13,141 bases of DNA from a bacterium BMS3Bbin02 (GTDB lineage Bacteria > Actinomycetota > Acidimicrobiia > Spongiisociales > UBA5794), in NCBI GenBank assembly GCA_002898115.1, contig BDTL01000181.1, forward strand, positions 1-13,141, given 5' to 3'. The position numbers and the translations under genes were made by a program. Of the stretch, positions 1 to 5,622 are shown piece by piece (positions within the stretch are counted from its first letter, which is position 1; every line of letters begins with the position of its first letter). Below the pieces are notes generated by a model. That model was given only the letters and a program-made list of their open reading frames with translations. It searched no databases and was not told where the DNA came from.

Positions 1-773
1 GTCGCGAATCGACGTTTCACGATCCGGTCCTCAAGCGAATGGTATGCCATAACTACCACGCGACCGCCTACGCGGACTGACTCGAGCGCGACATCCAACG
101 CCGCTTCGATGGCTTGGAGTTCGCCGTTGACTTCGATTCTGAGCGCTTGGAAGACCCGACGGGCGGGGTGCCGACGTCGACGGGCAGCAGCGGGGACGGC
201 CTCGGCAACCACCTGGGCGAGCGCCGCGGTATCGCTGATCGGACGCTGCGCGACGATCGCAGCAGCGATTCTGCGAGCGAATCGTTCTTCACCGAAGCGA
301 TAAAAGATCCTCGCAAGATCGTCCACTCCATATCCGTTGACGACGTCACGTGCCGCGACGGCAGCGTCCGGACCCATTCGCATGTCGAGTGGACCTTCCC
401 GATGGTAGGAGAACCCGCGTTCGGGAACATCGAGCTGATGCGACGAGACCCCGAGGTCGAAGAGAAAACCACTGATGTCATGCTGAGCTTGCCTTTCTGA
501 AAGCGCCTGGCTGAGCAGAGTTTGCAGAGCCCCGAAATTTCCCTGAATGAACACAAGCCGCGGGTCGGCCCGGACCTGTGCTGCCGCGTCGGGGTCGCGG
601 TCGACCGCCAGGACGTTGATCTCGGGCAGTGCCGCCAGCAATGCCCGGGTGTGTCCTCCCCCGCCGTGTGTCGCGTCGACGATCCATCCCGGTGGAACTG
701 CCCGGAAGAGATCGACGACCTCTTCGAGCATCACCGGTCGGTGATATGACGTCTCGTGGTGTTCTCGATCCAT
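1..773 (-). CDS. rsmH: 16S rRNA m4C1402 methyltransferase RsmH (MraW), 3' end cut by window edge
   Basis: This enzyme N4-methylates cytidine 1402 in the P-site region of 16S rRNA, using S-adenosylmethionine. Reading the minus strand from the ATG at 773-771 gives 257 open codons with no stop before base 1. Family landmarks are clear: YHRPVML near the start (residues 10-16), the SAM-binding motif VDATHGGGGHT (32-42), the acidic VDRD (57-60), DLGVSSHQLD (106-115), RGFSY and LDMRM (119-133), and AYHSLEDRIVKR (243-254). Full-length family members have about 310 residues, so roughly 50 are missing to the left. The start is supported by a GAGGAG ribosome binding site six bases upstream. The gene lies 141 bases behind mraZ on the same strand, the standard order at the head of the dcw cluster. 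Its ribosome binding site and ATG form one arm of a perfect 19-bp inverted repeat (separate entry), which suggests translational control. Confidence 0.97.
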   Translation of the reverse strand, partial: MDREHHETSYHRPVMLEEVVDLFRAVPPGWIVDATHGGGGHTRALLAALPEINVLAVDRDPDAAAQVRADPRLVFIQGNFGALQTLLSQALSERQAQHDISGFLFDLGVSSHQLDVPERGFSYHREGPLDMRMGPDAAVAARDVVNGYGVDDLARIFYRFGEERFARRIAAAIVAQRPISDTAALAQVVAEAVPAAARRRRHPARRVFQALRIEVNGELQAIEAALDVALESVRVGGRVVVMAYHSLEDRIVKRRFA

Positions 774-858
774 GGTCAGCTCCTCGGAGCGCTGGCGCCA
801 ACGTGAAAGCGGGCGGAGTAAGGGGCCTTCCAATTGGCATCCGAGGAGCTGACCATGG
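770..858 (-). promoter_or_regulatory. 19-bp inverted repeat masking the rsmH ribosome binding site and start codon
   Basis: Bases 770-788 and 840-858 are perfect reverse complements over 19 bp, separated by 51 bases. In the mraZ-rsmH transcript (minus strand) the downstream arm reads TCCGAGGAGCTGACCATGG, which is exactly the rsmH Shine-Dalgarno sequence, spacer and start codon. The upstream arm would pair with all of it. The loop holds a further possible short pairing (GCCAA with TTGGC). By inference this is a cis-acting RNA switch that blocks rsmH translation unless a ribosome, a protein, a ligand or temperature opens it. Actinobacteria are known to carry a conserved structured RNA, the mraW motif, upstream of rsmH; I cannot tell from memory whether this element belongs to it. 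A 7-base direct repeat (AGTTCAG on the minus strand, at 861-867 and 880-886, 19 bases apart) lies just upstream. Confidence 0.75.
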
Positions 859-914
859 GCCTGAACTCCAGTGAGACGTCTGAACTTGTTCCTTGTGTTG
901 GTTGGGTATCCACA

Positions 915-1349
915 TCAGATGCCATCACCAACGTTGAGTGCGTCGTCGATATCTGCGTAGAAATCGTCGGCTTCGGCCAGGGCCCTATCCCAGGCACTTG
1001 TCGACCACAGTTCGATGTAGTCGGCGTTGCCCACGATCGTGACATCCTTCCCGAGGCCCGCGTACTCGCGGAGTTTCTCGGGAACCTGGATGCGGCCTTG
1101 TTTGTCGAGCGTCTGATCCGCCGCACCCGCAAAGAACGACCGGCGGAAGCTTCGTGCTGTCCGGTCGGTACGCGGGAGCGCAGACACCCGGGCGGCTTCT
1201 TCGTTCCATCGTTCCATGGTGAAAACAACGAGACAGCTGTCCTGCCCCTTGGTGACGACGCAGCCACCATCGAGCAGATCCCGGTATTTGCGCGGCATGA
1301 CCAGTCGACCTTTGTCGTCCAGTGCATGTTCGTACTCGCCAAGAAACAC
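915..1349 (-). CDS. mraZ: MraZ, transcriptional repressor of the dcw cluster
   Basis: MraZ is a DNA-binding repressor with a SpoVT/AbrB-type fold that binds tandem repeats upstream of its own operon and so controls division and cell wall genes. The 144-residue product has the usual family length and the two expected half-domains, each with the DxxGR signature: DDKGRLVMPRKYR near residues 11-23 and DKQGRIQVPEKLR in the second half. The N-terminus MFLGEYEHALD is typical. The start is a GTG at 1349-1347, behind a rather distant GGAG; no better in-frame start is visible. It is the first gene of the unit and is followed by rsmH after 141 bases. The upstream repeats at 1371-1410 fit autoregulation. 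The acidic C-terminal tail (EADDFYADIDDALNVGDGI) is ordinary for actinobacterial versions. Confidence 0.97.
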   Translation of the reverse strand: MFLGEYEHALDDKGRLVMPRKYRDLLDGGCVVTKGQDSCLVVFTMERWNEEAARVSALPRTDRTARSFRRSFFAGAADQTLDKQGRIQVPEKLREYAGLGKDVTIVGNADYIELWSTSAWDRALAEADDFYADIDDALNVGDGI

Positions 1350-1370
1350 GGGCAGTGCTCTCCATCGTCT

Positions 1371-1417
1371 TCATTTCCACGGATCCCCACTCTGCCCCAC
1401 ATCGCGCCACTTGTCAA
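1371..1417 (-). promoter_or_regulatory. mraZ promoter with four-repeat MraZ operator
   Basis: Read on the minus strand, four consecutive 10-base blocks (1410-1401, 1400-1391, 1390-1381, 1380-1371) each begin with GTGG, giving GTGGC, GTGGG, GTGGG and GTGGA at an exact 10-bp period. Known MraZ sites are TGGG-type pentamers separated by five-base spacers, so both core and spacing agree. A perfect -35 hexamer TTGACA (1417-1412) adjoins the first repeat. Seventeen bases on, CAGAGT (1394-1389) is a weak -10, inside the repeats. Bound MraZ would therefore cover the promoter, as expected for autorepression. A further TTGGGG at about 1431-1426 is one base out of phase and may be fortuitous. Confidence 0.8.
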
Positions 1418-1476
1418 CCTTTTGTCCCCAACCGGCCCATGTTCCGCCCCGAAACACTGACAATCGGCCCACGGTG

Positions 1477-1482
1477 TACGCT
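1477..1482 (+). promoter_or_regulatory. -10 element for a leaderless transcript of the PanE-like gene
   Basis: TACGCT fits the actinobacterial TANNNT -10 pattern and ends eight bases before the ATG at 1491. No Shine-Dalgarno sequence lies in front of this start. Together these suggest a transcript that begins at or beside the start codon. A CTGACA at 1457-1462 is too close (14 bases) to be an ideal -35. The promoter faces away from that of mraZ within the same 141-base interval. Confidence 0.4.
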
Positions 1483-1490
1483 CTTGACCT

Positions 1491-2273
1491 ATGAAAACAA
1501 CCCGCCAGACATCAGTAGTTATCGGTATCGGCGAACTGGGTGGTGTATTCGCCAAAGCGCTGCTCGTCATGGGACACACCGTGGTGCCGGTCCTGCGAGA
1601 CACACCGATTGAGGACGTGGCAACACGGCACCCGGATCCGGAGGTTGTCGTCGCAGCCGTCGGTGAAGGTGACCTCGATGACGTACTCGCAGCACTGCCG
1701 GCCTCCTGGCGTACGAAGGTCTGCCTGATCCAAAACGAACTTCTCCCACGTTCGTGGGAGCCGTATCGCCTATTGGATCCCACGGTGGCGGTCGTGTGGT
1801 TCGAAAAGAAGGCGGGCAGACCCGTAACGCCGATCATCCCAACGCCAATTGCAGGACCCGCTGCCAGCCTCCTCGTGGAGGGACTCCGAAAGATCGGTGT
1901 CCCCGCCCGCGAGGTATCGGCAGCAGCCCAGGTTACGGAAATGGTCCGCAAGAACCTCTACATCCTGGTTGCCAACATCGCGGGACTCAAAGTTGGCGGT
2001 ACCGTGGGCGAACTGTGGGCTGTCCACAATGCCCTCGCCCGAGCCGTCGGTGATGAAATCCTCGCGATCCAGTCATGGTTGGTCGGGACTCCACTGGATA
2101 GCGAGAGCCTGTACGCGGGCATGGTCGAAGCATTCGACGCCGATCCCGACCACGGAACAACCGGACGATCGGCTCCCGTTAGGCTCGCCCGCGCCGTCGC
2201 CTACGCACGTCAGGCGGGGCTCGAAACGCCCACACTCGATCGACTCCGGGAAACCTTCGGAGGAAACGCCTAG
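1491..2273 (+). CDS. Ketopantoate-reductase-like NAD(P)-binding oxidoreductase
   Basis: The 260-residue protein looks like a divergent member of the ketopantoate reductase (PanE/ApbA) fold, which reduces a 2-keto acid with NADPH. An N-terminal Rossmann fold is shown by VVIGIGELGGVFAKAL (GxGxxG at 12-17). QNEL at 81-84 stands where PanE has its QNG, and K154-N155 followed by N162 match the KxxxN-type catalytic region, with TVGEL (171-175) resembling the PLGEL helix. GR at 225-226 and ETPTLDRL (245-252) fit the C-terminal end. It is shorter than typical PanE (about 300 residues), and the sequence after the Rossmann motif is compressed, so the substrate may differ; I would not call it panE. It is divergent from mraZ and is followed after 35 bases by a universal stress protein gene, probably cotranscribed. 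Confidence 0.7.
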   Translation: MKTTRQTSVVIGIGELGGVFAKALLVMGHTVVPVLRDTPIEDVATRHPDPEVVVAAVGEGDLDDVLAALPASWRTKVCLIQNELLPRSWEPYRLLDPTVAVVWFEKKAGRPVTPIIPTPIAGPAASLLVEGLRKIGVPAREVSAAAQVTEMVRKNLYILVANIAGLKVGGTVGELWAVHNALARAVGDEILAIQSWLVGTPLDSESLYAGMVEAFDADPDHGTTGRSAPVRLARAVAYARQAGLETPTLDRLRETFGGNA

Positions 2274-2308
2274 GATGCGGCGATCAAAGCGCTAGTGAAG
2301 GAGCCGAC

Positions 2309-2827
2309 GTGCACGTCGTCGTAGCAACTGATGGTCAACTCGCAGTCGAAGACGTCGTGGCATTCGCCGCGCCCCTCGCCGGCAAGGATACAGTCACTGT
2401 TCTCACCGCGGTCGTTATCCCCCGCAACCTGCTTACGGATCTGCGCTCGATCTTTGGCGAGCAAGCGCCGGTCCAGGTCAACTCCGACGCAGAGTATGTC
2501 GGGTCTGGTACGGGCACCGGAACCGGGCCGACCGGCTGGCCCGGTGATGACGCCATTATCGACCGTTACCTGGGAGACAAGCGGATCGAGCGATGCAAGC
2601 CAATCACTGATGCACTGAAGGCTCACGGCATCGACGCGTCATCCGAGGTCATTGAGGGTACCAACGCCGCGAAAGTCATTCTCGAGCACATCGAATCCGA
2701 CAATCCCGGGGCCGTCATACTCGGCACTCACGGGCAGGGCCTTTTCGAAGGTCTCCTCGGATCGACCAGCACCCGGGTCGCGCGGCACGCCAACTGTGCT
2801 GTCATCCTTATCCGCACCGAGCACTAG
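2309..2827 (+). CDS. Universal stress protein family (UspA-like), with a Gly-rich insertion
   Basis: This is a single-domain cytoplasmic Usp of 172 residues, a family of ATP-binding stress or signalling proteins. It begins with the usual strand MHVVVATDG (conserved Asp8). It ends with the nucleotide-binding signature: GTHG at 139-142, then GST at 151-153, and the final strand CAVILIR. The spacing between the second Gly and GS is eight residues rather than the nine of the classical G-2x-G-9x-G-S/T motif, so ATP binding is likely but not assured. Residues 55-82 form an unusual insertion rich in Gly, Thr and Pro (GSGTGTGTG), explaining why the protein exceeds the usual 140-150 residues. The GTG start at 2309 has a strong GAAGGAG seven bases upstream. 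It lies 35 bases behind the reductase-like gene and is followed by a possible terminator. Confidence 0.85.
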   Translation: MHVVVATDGQLAVEDVVAFAAPLAGKDTVTVLTAVVIPRNLLTDLRSIFGEQAPVQVNSDAEYVGSGTGTGTGPTGWPGDDAIIDRYLGDKRIERCKPITDALKAHGIDASSEVIEGTNAAKVILEHIESDNPGAVILGTHGQGLFEGLLGSTSTRVARHANCAVILIRTEH

Positions 2828-2842
2828 ACCGCTCATGCTTCG

Positions 2843-2861
2843 CCGGGATATCCCCGGTTTT
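2843..2861 (+). terminator. Short intrinsic terminator candidate after the Usp gene
   Basis: CCGGG (2843-2847) and CCCGG (2853-2857) form a five-pair GC stem with a five-base loop, followed directly by TTTT (2858-2861). It begins 15 bases after the Usp stop codon, where a terminator is expected. The stem and the T-run are both short, so termination may be partial. Confidence 0.45.
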
Positions 2862-2876
2862 CGCGCTCTCCATAGG

Positions 2877-2932
2877 TAGAGTGACCGCGCCTCGTCCAGA
2901 CCGACGAGGCAGTAGCGATTGTGTGGATCGCT
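2877..2932 (+). promoter_or_regulatory. Promoter candidate and two small hairpins in the leader of the secreted-protein gene
   Basis: TAGAGT at 2877-2882 fits a TANNNT -10 element, though no good -35 is seen. Transcription would start near 2889. There a perfect 8-bp stem begins: GCCTCGTC (2889-2896) pairs with GACGAGGC (2903-2910) around a six-base loop. A second 6-bp stem follows, AGCGAT (2914-2919) with ATCGCT (2927-2932). The ribosome binding site GAAGGA at 2943-2948 remains free. The hairpins could stabilise the mRNA 5' end. There is no T-run, so they are not terminators. Confidence 0.35.
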
Positions 2933-2955
2933 CATGCCTACCGAAGGAATACAAC

Positions 2956-4452
2956 ATGTTGAAGAAGGGGCTTGTCGCTCTTGGCGCGCTGCTAGTTGTT
3001 GCCGCGTCGACCGGAATCACACCTCGCACAGCTCCGGCGTACTCTCTTCAGGCTGACGACGCCGAAGCCATCTCCGCGCCGACCGCTGAACTCACGCTCG
3101 GTCAGGTATACGCCGGCTCGGATTACTCCATAACCATCACTCGCGCGTTCGCTGAACCGTCTCCCACACGCCTCGGTTACACCGAAGTGCGGGCCTCCCT
3201 ATCGCTGAGGAACACCGGCGAGACCCCGATCATCTTCTCCGATGCGATATTCCTTGACGGCAACGGGTATCCGGACCTTGCGCTCCGGGACGCCGAAGGT
3301 GACACCCATGTCCTCGACATCTGGCGTCCGCAGTATGGATCTGCACCGGGCGCCGACATCATCTCAATCAAACCCGACCTATCGGCCCGATGGACGATAG
3401 GTTTCCAGGTACCGACCGCTTCGATCGGTGAGCTGTCGATCGAGGCACTCAATGGTGACACCGTGATCGCGACCTGGGACTTGCTGTCCGCCGAGACCTC
3501 GGTTGCCTGGGACGCTCCGGCCGCTTCAATAGTTCAGATCGGCGAGTCGTTTCCGTATGACACTGGAGTGAACCTGACCGCCACCGGCATCGGATCGTTC
3601 ATATGCGGCGATCCCCGGATCGAGACTGTCTCGCACATCATGACGGTGACATTCGCCGTCGACAACACCACGCACTCAGACTACCGCTGGCCGGCGTCGA
3701 TGTACCCGGACCCGAGCATCATTGTGCAGTGGGCTGACGGCTCAGCGGCTGCGGCGAGTGTCGAGACGTTCCGGGGCGAACGAGAAACTCTGCTCCGAGC
3801 CTCCGGCTTCGGGTCCTTCATTCCCCCGGCGTGGAACGAGGACCGGGCCCTTGTCTTTGCGGCTCCACGCGACGCCCGCATGGTTGATATCAACGCTCTT
3901 CCCGCCGGTGTGTACATCGAGACCCCGCTCGGCGAGACAGTCTGGGTCGATCTCACGGATGTTCCGAGCACGGTCCACGTCTCCCCCCGTTTCTGTGATC
4001 TGGGGTTCCAGGGAGCACCGACACCGTACGCATTCGCCCCTGCCTCCAAGTTCCTGGTCCGGGGGGAGACGCCCGTCGTATCGAACGCAGAACTCAACGA
4101 CGCTGCGACCGTGCTGCTCGACGAGGCGCTAGCCGGCGCCGGAATCCTCTTCGATGCCCGCGGCGACTTCAAAGGGATCACGAGCGAAGACCTGAAAGCC
4201 TTCGCTCCGACCATCACGTTCGAGTCCCGTGACAATGGGAACCCTCCAGCGGACAGCGCCGGTATCGGGACCGTGTACTGGGACACTCATCCCGATATCG
4301 ATGACTTCATCTACTTCATAACTCAGTCAGCAAGCGGTCTCTACATCTGCTCCTCGGTTGAGGCATTCAACGCTCCGATAACCGCCTCGGCGGCAGACCC
4401 CGCTGACATCACGTCGATATGCTTCCCAGCAACGGCTACGGATGGTTCGTAG
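2956..4452 (+). CDS. Secreted protein with two Ig-like domains and a pilin-like C-terminal region
   Basis: I do not recognise a named family. The 498-residue product starts with a clear Sec signal peptide: MLKK, a hydrophobic stretch at 5-20, and a probable cleavage after APA near residue 28. Two similar beta-rich modules follow, about 44-180 and 190-345, each opening with a short polar/hydrophobic strand run and a RASLSLRNTG- or VTFAVDNTT-like strand. This pattern recalls DUF4352/telokin-like Ig domains. Residues 373-490 resemble the C-terminal part of actinobacterial type IV pilin-like proteins (ALAGAGILFDARGDF, then LKAFAPTITF, then FITQSASGLYICSS), but the pilin N-terminal helix is absent. 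Four cysteines (217, 347, 465, 489) could form disulfides. I chose the ATG at 2956 because GAAGGA lies seven bases upstream; a GTG at 2881 would put 25 residues ahead of the signal peptide. It converges on the HNH gene with 12 bases between the stops. It probably acts at the cell surface. Confidence 0.8.
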   Translation: MLKKGLVALGALLVVAASTGITPRTAPAYSLQADDAEAISAPTAELTLGQVYAGSDYSITITRAFAEPSPTRLGYTEVRASLSLRNTGETPIIFSDAIFLDGNGYPDLALRDAEGDTHVLDIWRPQYGSAPGADIISIKPDLSARWTIGFQVPTASIGELSIEALNGDTVIATWDLLSAETSVAWDAPAASIVQIGESFPYDTGVNLTATGIGSFICGDPRIETVSHIMTVTFAVDNTTHSDYRWPASMYPDPSIIVQWADGSAAAASVETFRGERETLLRASGFGSFIPPAWNEDRALVFAAPRDARMVDINALPAGVYIETPLGETVWVDLTDVPSTVHVSPRFCDLGFQGAPTPYAFAPASKFLVRGETPVVSNAELNDAATVLLDEALAGAGILFDARGDFKGITSEDLKAFAPTITFESRDNGNPPADSAGIGTVYWDTHPDIDDFIYFITQSASGLYICSSVEAFNAPITASAADPADITSICFPATATDGS

Positions 4453-4464
4453 CCCCCCGAGTCG

Positions 4465-4968
4465 CTACACGCGCTGCAGGTCGAGAAACGGCTCCCACTG
4501 AGGATGAGGCACGGTCGTGAGACCGAGAGCCAACGCCAGCGAGTACATCGGCTCACGAGGCGGTCGGCGCAACATGAGGCCTGCCTGTTCCGGCGTCCGT
4601 CCCCCTTTGCGAGAGTTACAGCGACGACAGGCAGCAACAATGTTGCCCCATGTGTGATCCCCACCCTGGGACTTCGGGGTGACGTGATCAAGGTTCTCGG
4701 CCGGGCGAGCACAATACTGGCACTCATGATCGTCGCGGAAGAACACCGAGCGACGCGAGGGGGTGAGCGGGCGTTGACGCGGCACATGGACGTAGTTGCG
4801 AAGACGAACGACAGCGGGAGCGACCAGAGATGTCCGTTCGCTCCGCCAGATCGCCGTATGAGACGCGACCACGTCGGCACGGCTACGGAGGACGAGAACA
4901 ATCGCCCTCCGAGTCGAGACGACGGCAAGCGGCTCATAAGTAGCGTTGAGAACCAGCGCCCTTGCCAT
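4465..4968 (-). CDS. HNH endonuclease of the short actinobacterial type
   Basis: The 167-residue protein belongs to a widespread actinobacterial group beginning MAR-LVLNATYEPL. The HNH nuclease core is complete: zinc-site cysteines C83 and C86 (CQYC), DHVTPKSQGG with H95, WGNIV with N109, and CRRCNSRKGGRTP with C114, C117 and N118. The family binds a divalent metal and cleaves DNA; the cellular role of this short type is not established as far as I know. The ORF is open upstream to 5214, but homologues start at MARAL, so I place the start at the ATG at 4968. No Shine-Dalgarno is present there, and TAGCCT (4981-4976) ends seven bases before the ATG, which suggests a leaderless transcript. The gene is divergent from a resolvase-like gene and carries no signs of mobility around it. 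Confidence 0.88.
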   Translation of the reverse strand: MARALVLNATYEPLAVVSTRRAIVLVLRSRADVVASHTAIWRSERTSLVAPAVVRLRNYVHVPRQRPLTPSRRSVFFRDDHECQYCARPAENLDHVTPKSQGGDHTWGNIVAACRRCNSRKGGRTPEQAGLMLRRPPREPMYSLALALGLTTVPHPQWEPFLDLQRV

Positions 4969-5067
4969 GGCGAGGAGGCTACCAGGATCAGGCGGCTGCG
5001 GACCGTGGTGATTGACCACGCAGGGTAACAATGCAAGACTGCAACAAGAAAGAGATCGGAGCCCACA
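4969..5067. promoter_or_regulatory. Divergent promoter interval with an inverted repeat
   Basis: This 99-base interval separates the HNH gene (leftward) from the resolvase-like gene (rightward). On the minus strand TAGCCT at 4981-4976 is a TANNNT -10 for leaderless HNH expression. A perfect 6-bp inverted repeat, CGTGGT (5004-5009) and ACCACG (5015-5020) with a five-base centre, lies midway and could be an operator. TTGACC at 5012-5017 resembles a -35 for the rightward gene, with AAGACT 17 bases on as a poor -10. The rightward ribosome binding site is GGAG at 5058-5061. Confidence 0.4.
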
Positions 5068-5622
5068 GTGCGCGTCGTGGGATACGTTCGCGAGATCGCG
5101 GATGCCACCGTTAGTGAGATAGCCTACGCTCAGAACGAAGCGATTCGTTTGTGGGCCCGCAAACACGGGCATCACGTCGTGGCGGTTTGCCAGGACGTCC
5201 GCTCCGCCGGGCATGAACTCGGACGAGACGGTCTCCGTGCCCTGCTCGGGATTATCGAAACGGGAGATCCCGACGCCGTGGTGGTCTCCAACCTCGCGGT
5301 CTTCGCTAGCGACAAGATCGCTCAGGAGATCTTGATCTGGGACCTTCGCAAACGCGGCGTCACGGTTGTCTCAACATCCGAGGAAGACGCCGCAGCACTC
5401 CATGAACCGTCGAGCGAAGAGCTCCGCAAAGTCGTCCGGTTGGTTCTCGCCGGCGTCGAAACGCACCAGCACATGATCGCGGGTCGAGACGTGGCGGTCG
5501 CGGCTCTCCCGGACGCGGCCCCGGACTATTCGCGTGAGTCGTCAGACAACATGATCATCGAACTGATCTCTCCAGCTACAGAACCTCGTGGTCCGCGCAA
5601 GATCACCCCCGGAGGTCCGTAG
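5068..5622 (+). CDS. Serine-recombinase (resolvase) N-terminal fold protein lacking catalytic residues
   Basis: The 184-residue protein has the fold signature of a serine recombinase catalytic domain: GYVRE at 5-9, QNEAIRLWARKHGHHVV at 22-38, a short acidic/Gly segment, DAVVVSN at 69-75, and the helix plus strand DKIAQEILIWDLRKRGVTVVS at 82-102. The nucleophile position is not serine: family YARVS reads YVREI here, with Ile at position 10. The LDRLxR segment carrying two active-site arginines reads NLAVFAS. The C-terminus (140-184) is short and shows no helix-turn-helix. It is therefore probably not a recombinase; a structural, regulatory or protein-binding role is inference. The GTG start at 5068 has GGAG six bases upstream. 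The last 20 bases overlap the 3' end of the gene on the opposite strand. Confidence 0.75.
   Translation: MRVVGYVREIADATVSEIAYAQNEAIRLWARKHGHHVVAVCQDVRSAGHELGRDGLRALLGIIETGDPDAVVVSNLAVFASDKIAQEILIWDLRKRGVTVVSTSEEDAAALHEPSSEELRKVVRLVLAGVETHQHMIAGRDVAVAALPDAAPDYSRESSDNMIIELISPATEPRGPRKITPGGP

Noticed and set aside
834..1460. Plus-strand ORF of about 200 codons with a perfect ribosome binding site and ATG at 855
   Set aside because: It runs antisense through the whole of mraZ. Its ribosome binding site and ATG are only the mirror copy made by the inverted repeat at 770-858, and its translation resembles no protein fold.
776..1951. Long minus-strand ORF (391 codons) covering mraZ and part of the reductase-like gene
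   Set aside because: It overlaps two well-supported genes in other frames; the translation is Ser/Thr/Arg-rich with no motif, as expected for a shadow frame in GC-rich DNA.
2881..2955. GTG start 25 codons upstream for the secreted-protein gene
   Set aside because: It would put charged residues ahead of a standard signal peptide and cross two hairpins; the ATG at 2956 has a proper ribosome binding site.
3681..4286. Minus-strand ORF of 201 codons inside the secreted-protein gene
   Set aside because: Low-complexity Ser/Arg-rich translation opposite a clear coding frame with a signal peptide; no ribosome binding site.
4969..5214. N-terminal extension of 82 codons for the HNH endonuclease
   Set aside because: It overlaps the divergent resolvase-like gene and its promoter interval; homologues of this type begin at MARAL, the ATG at 4968.
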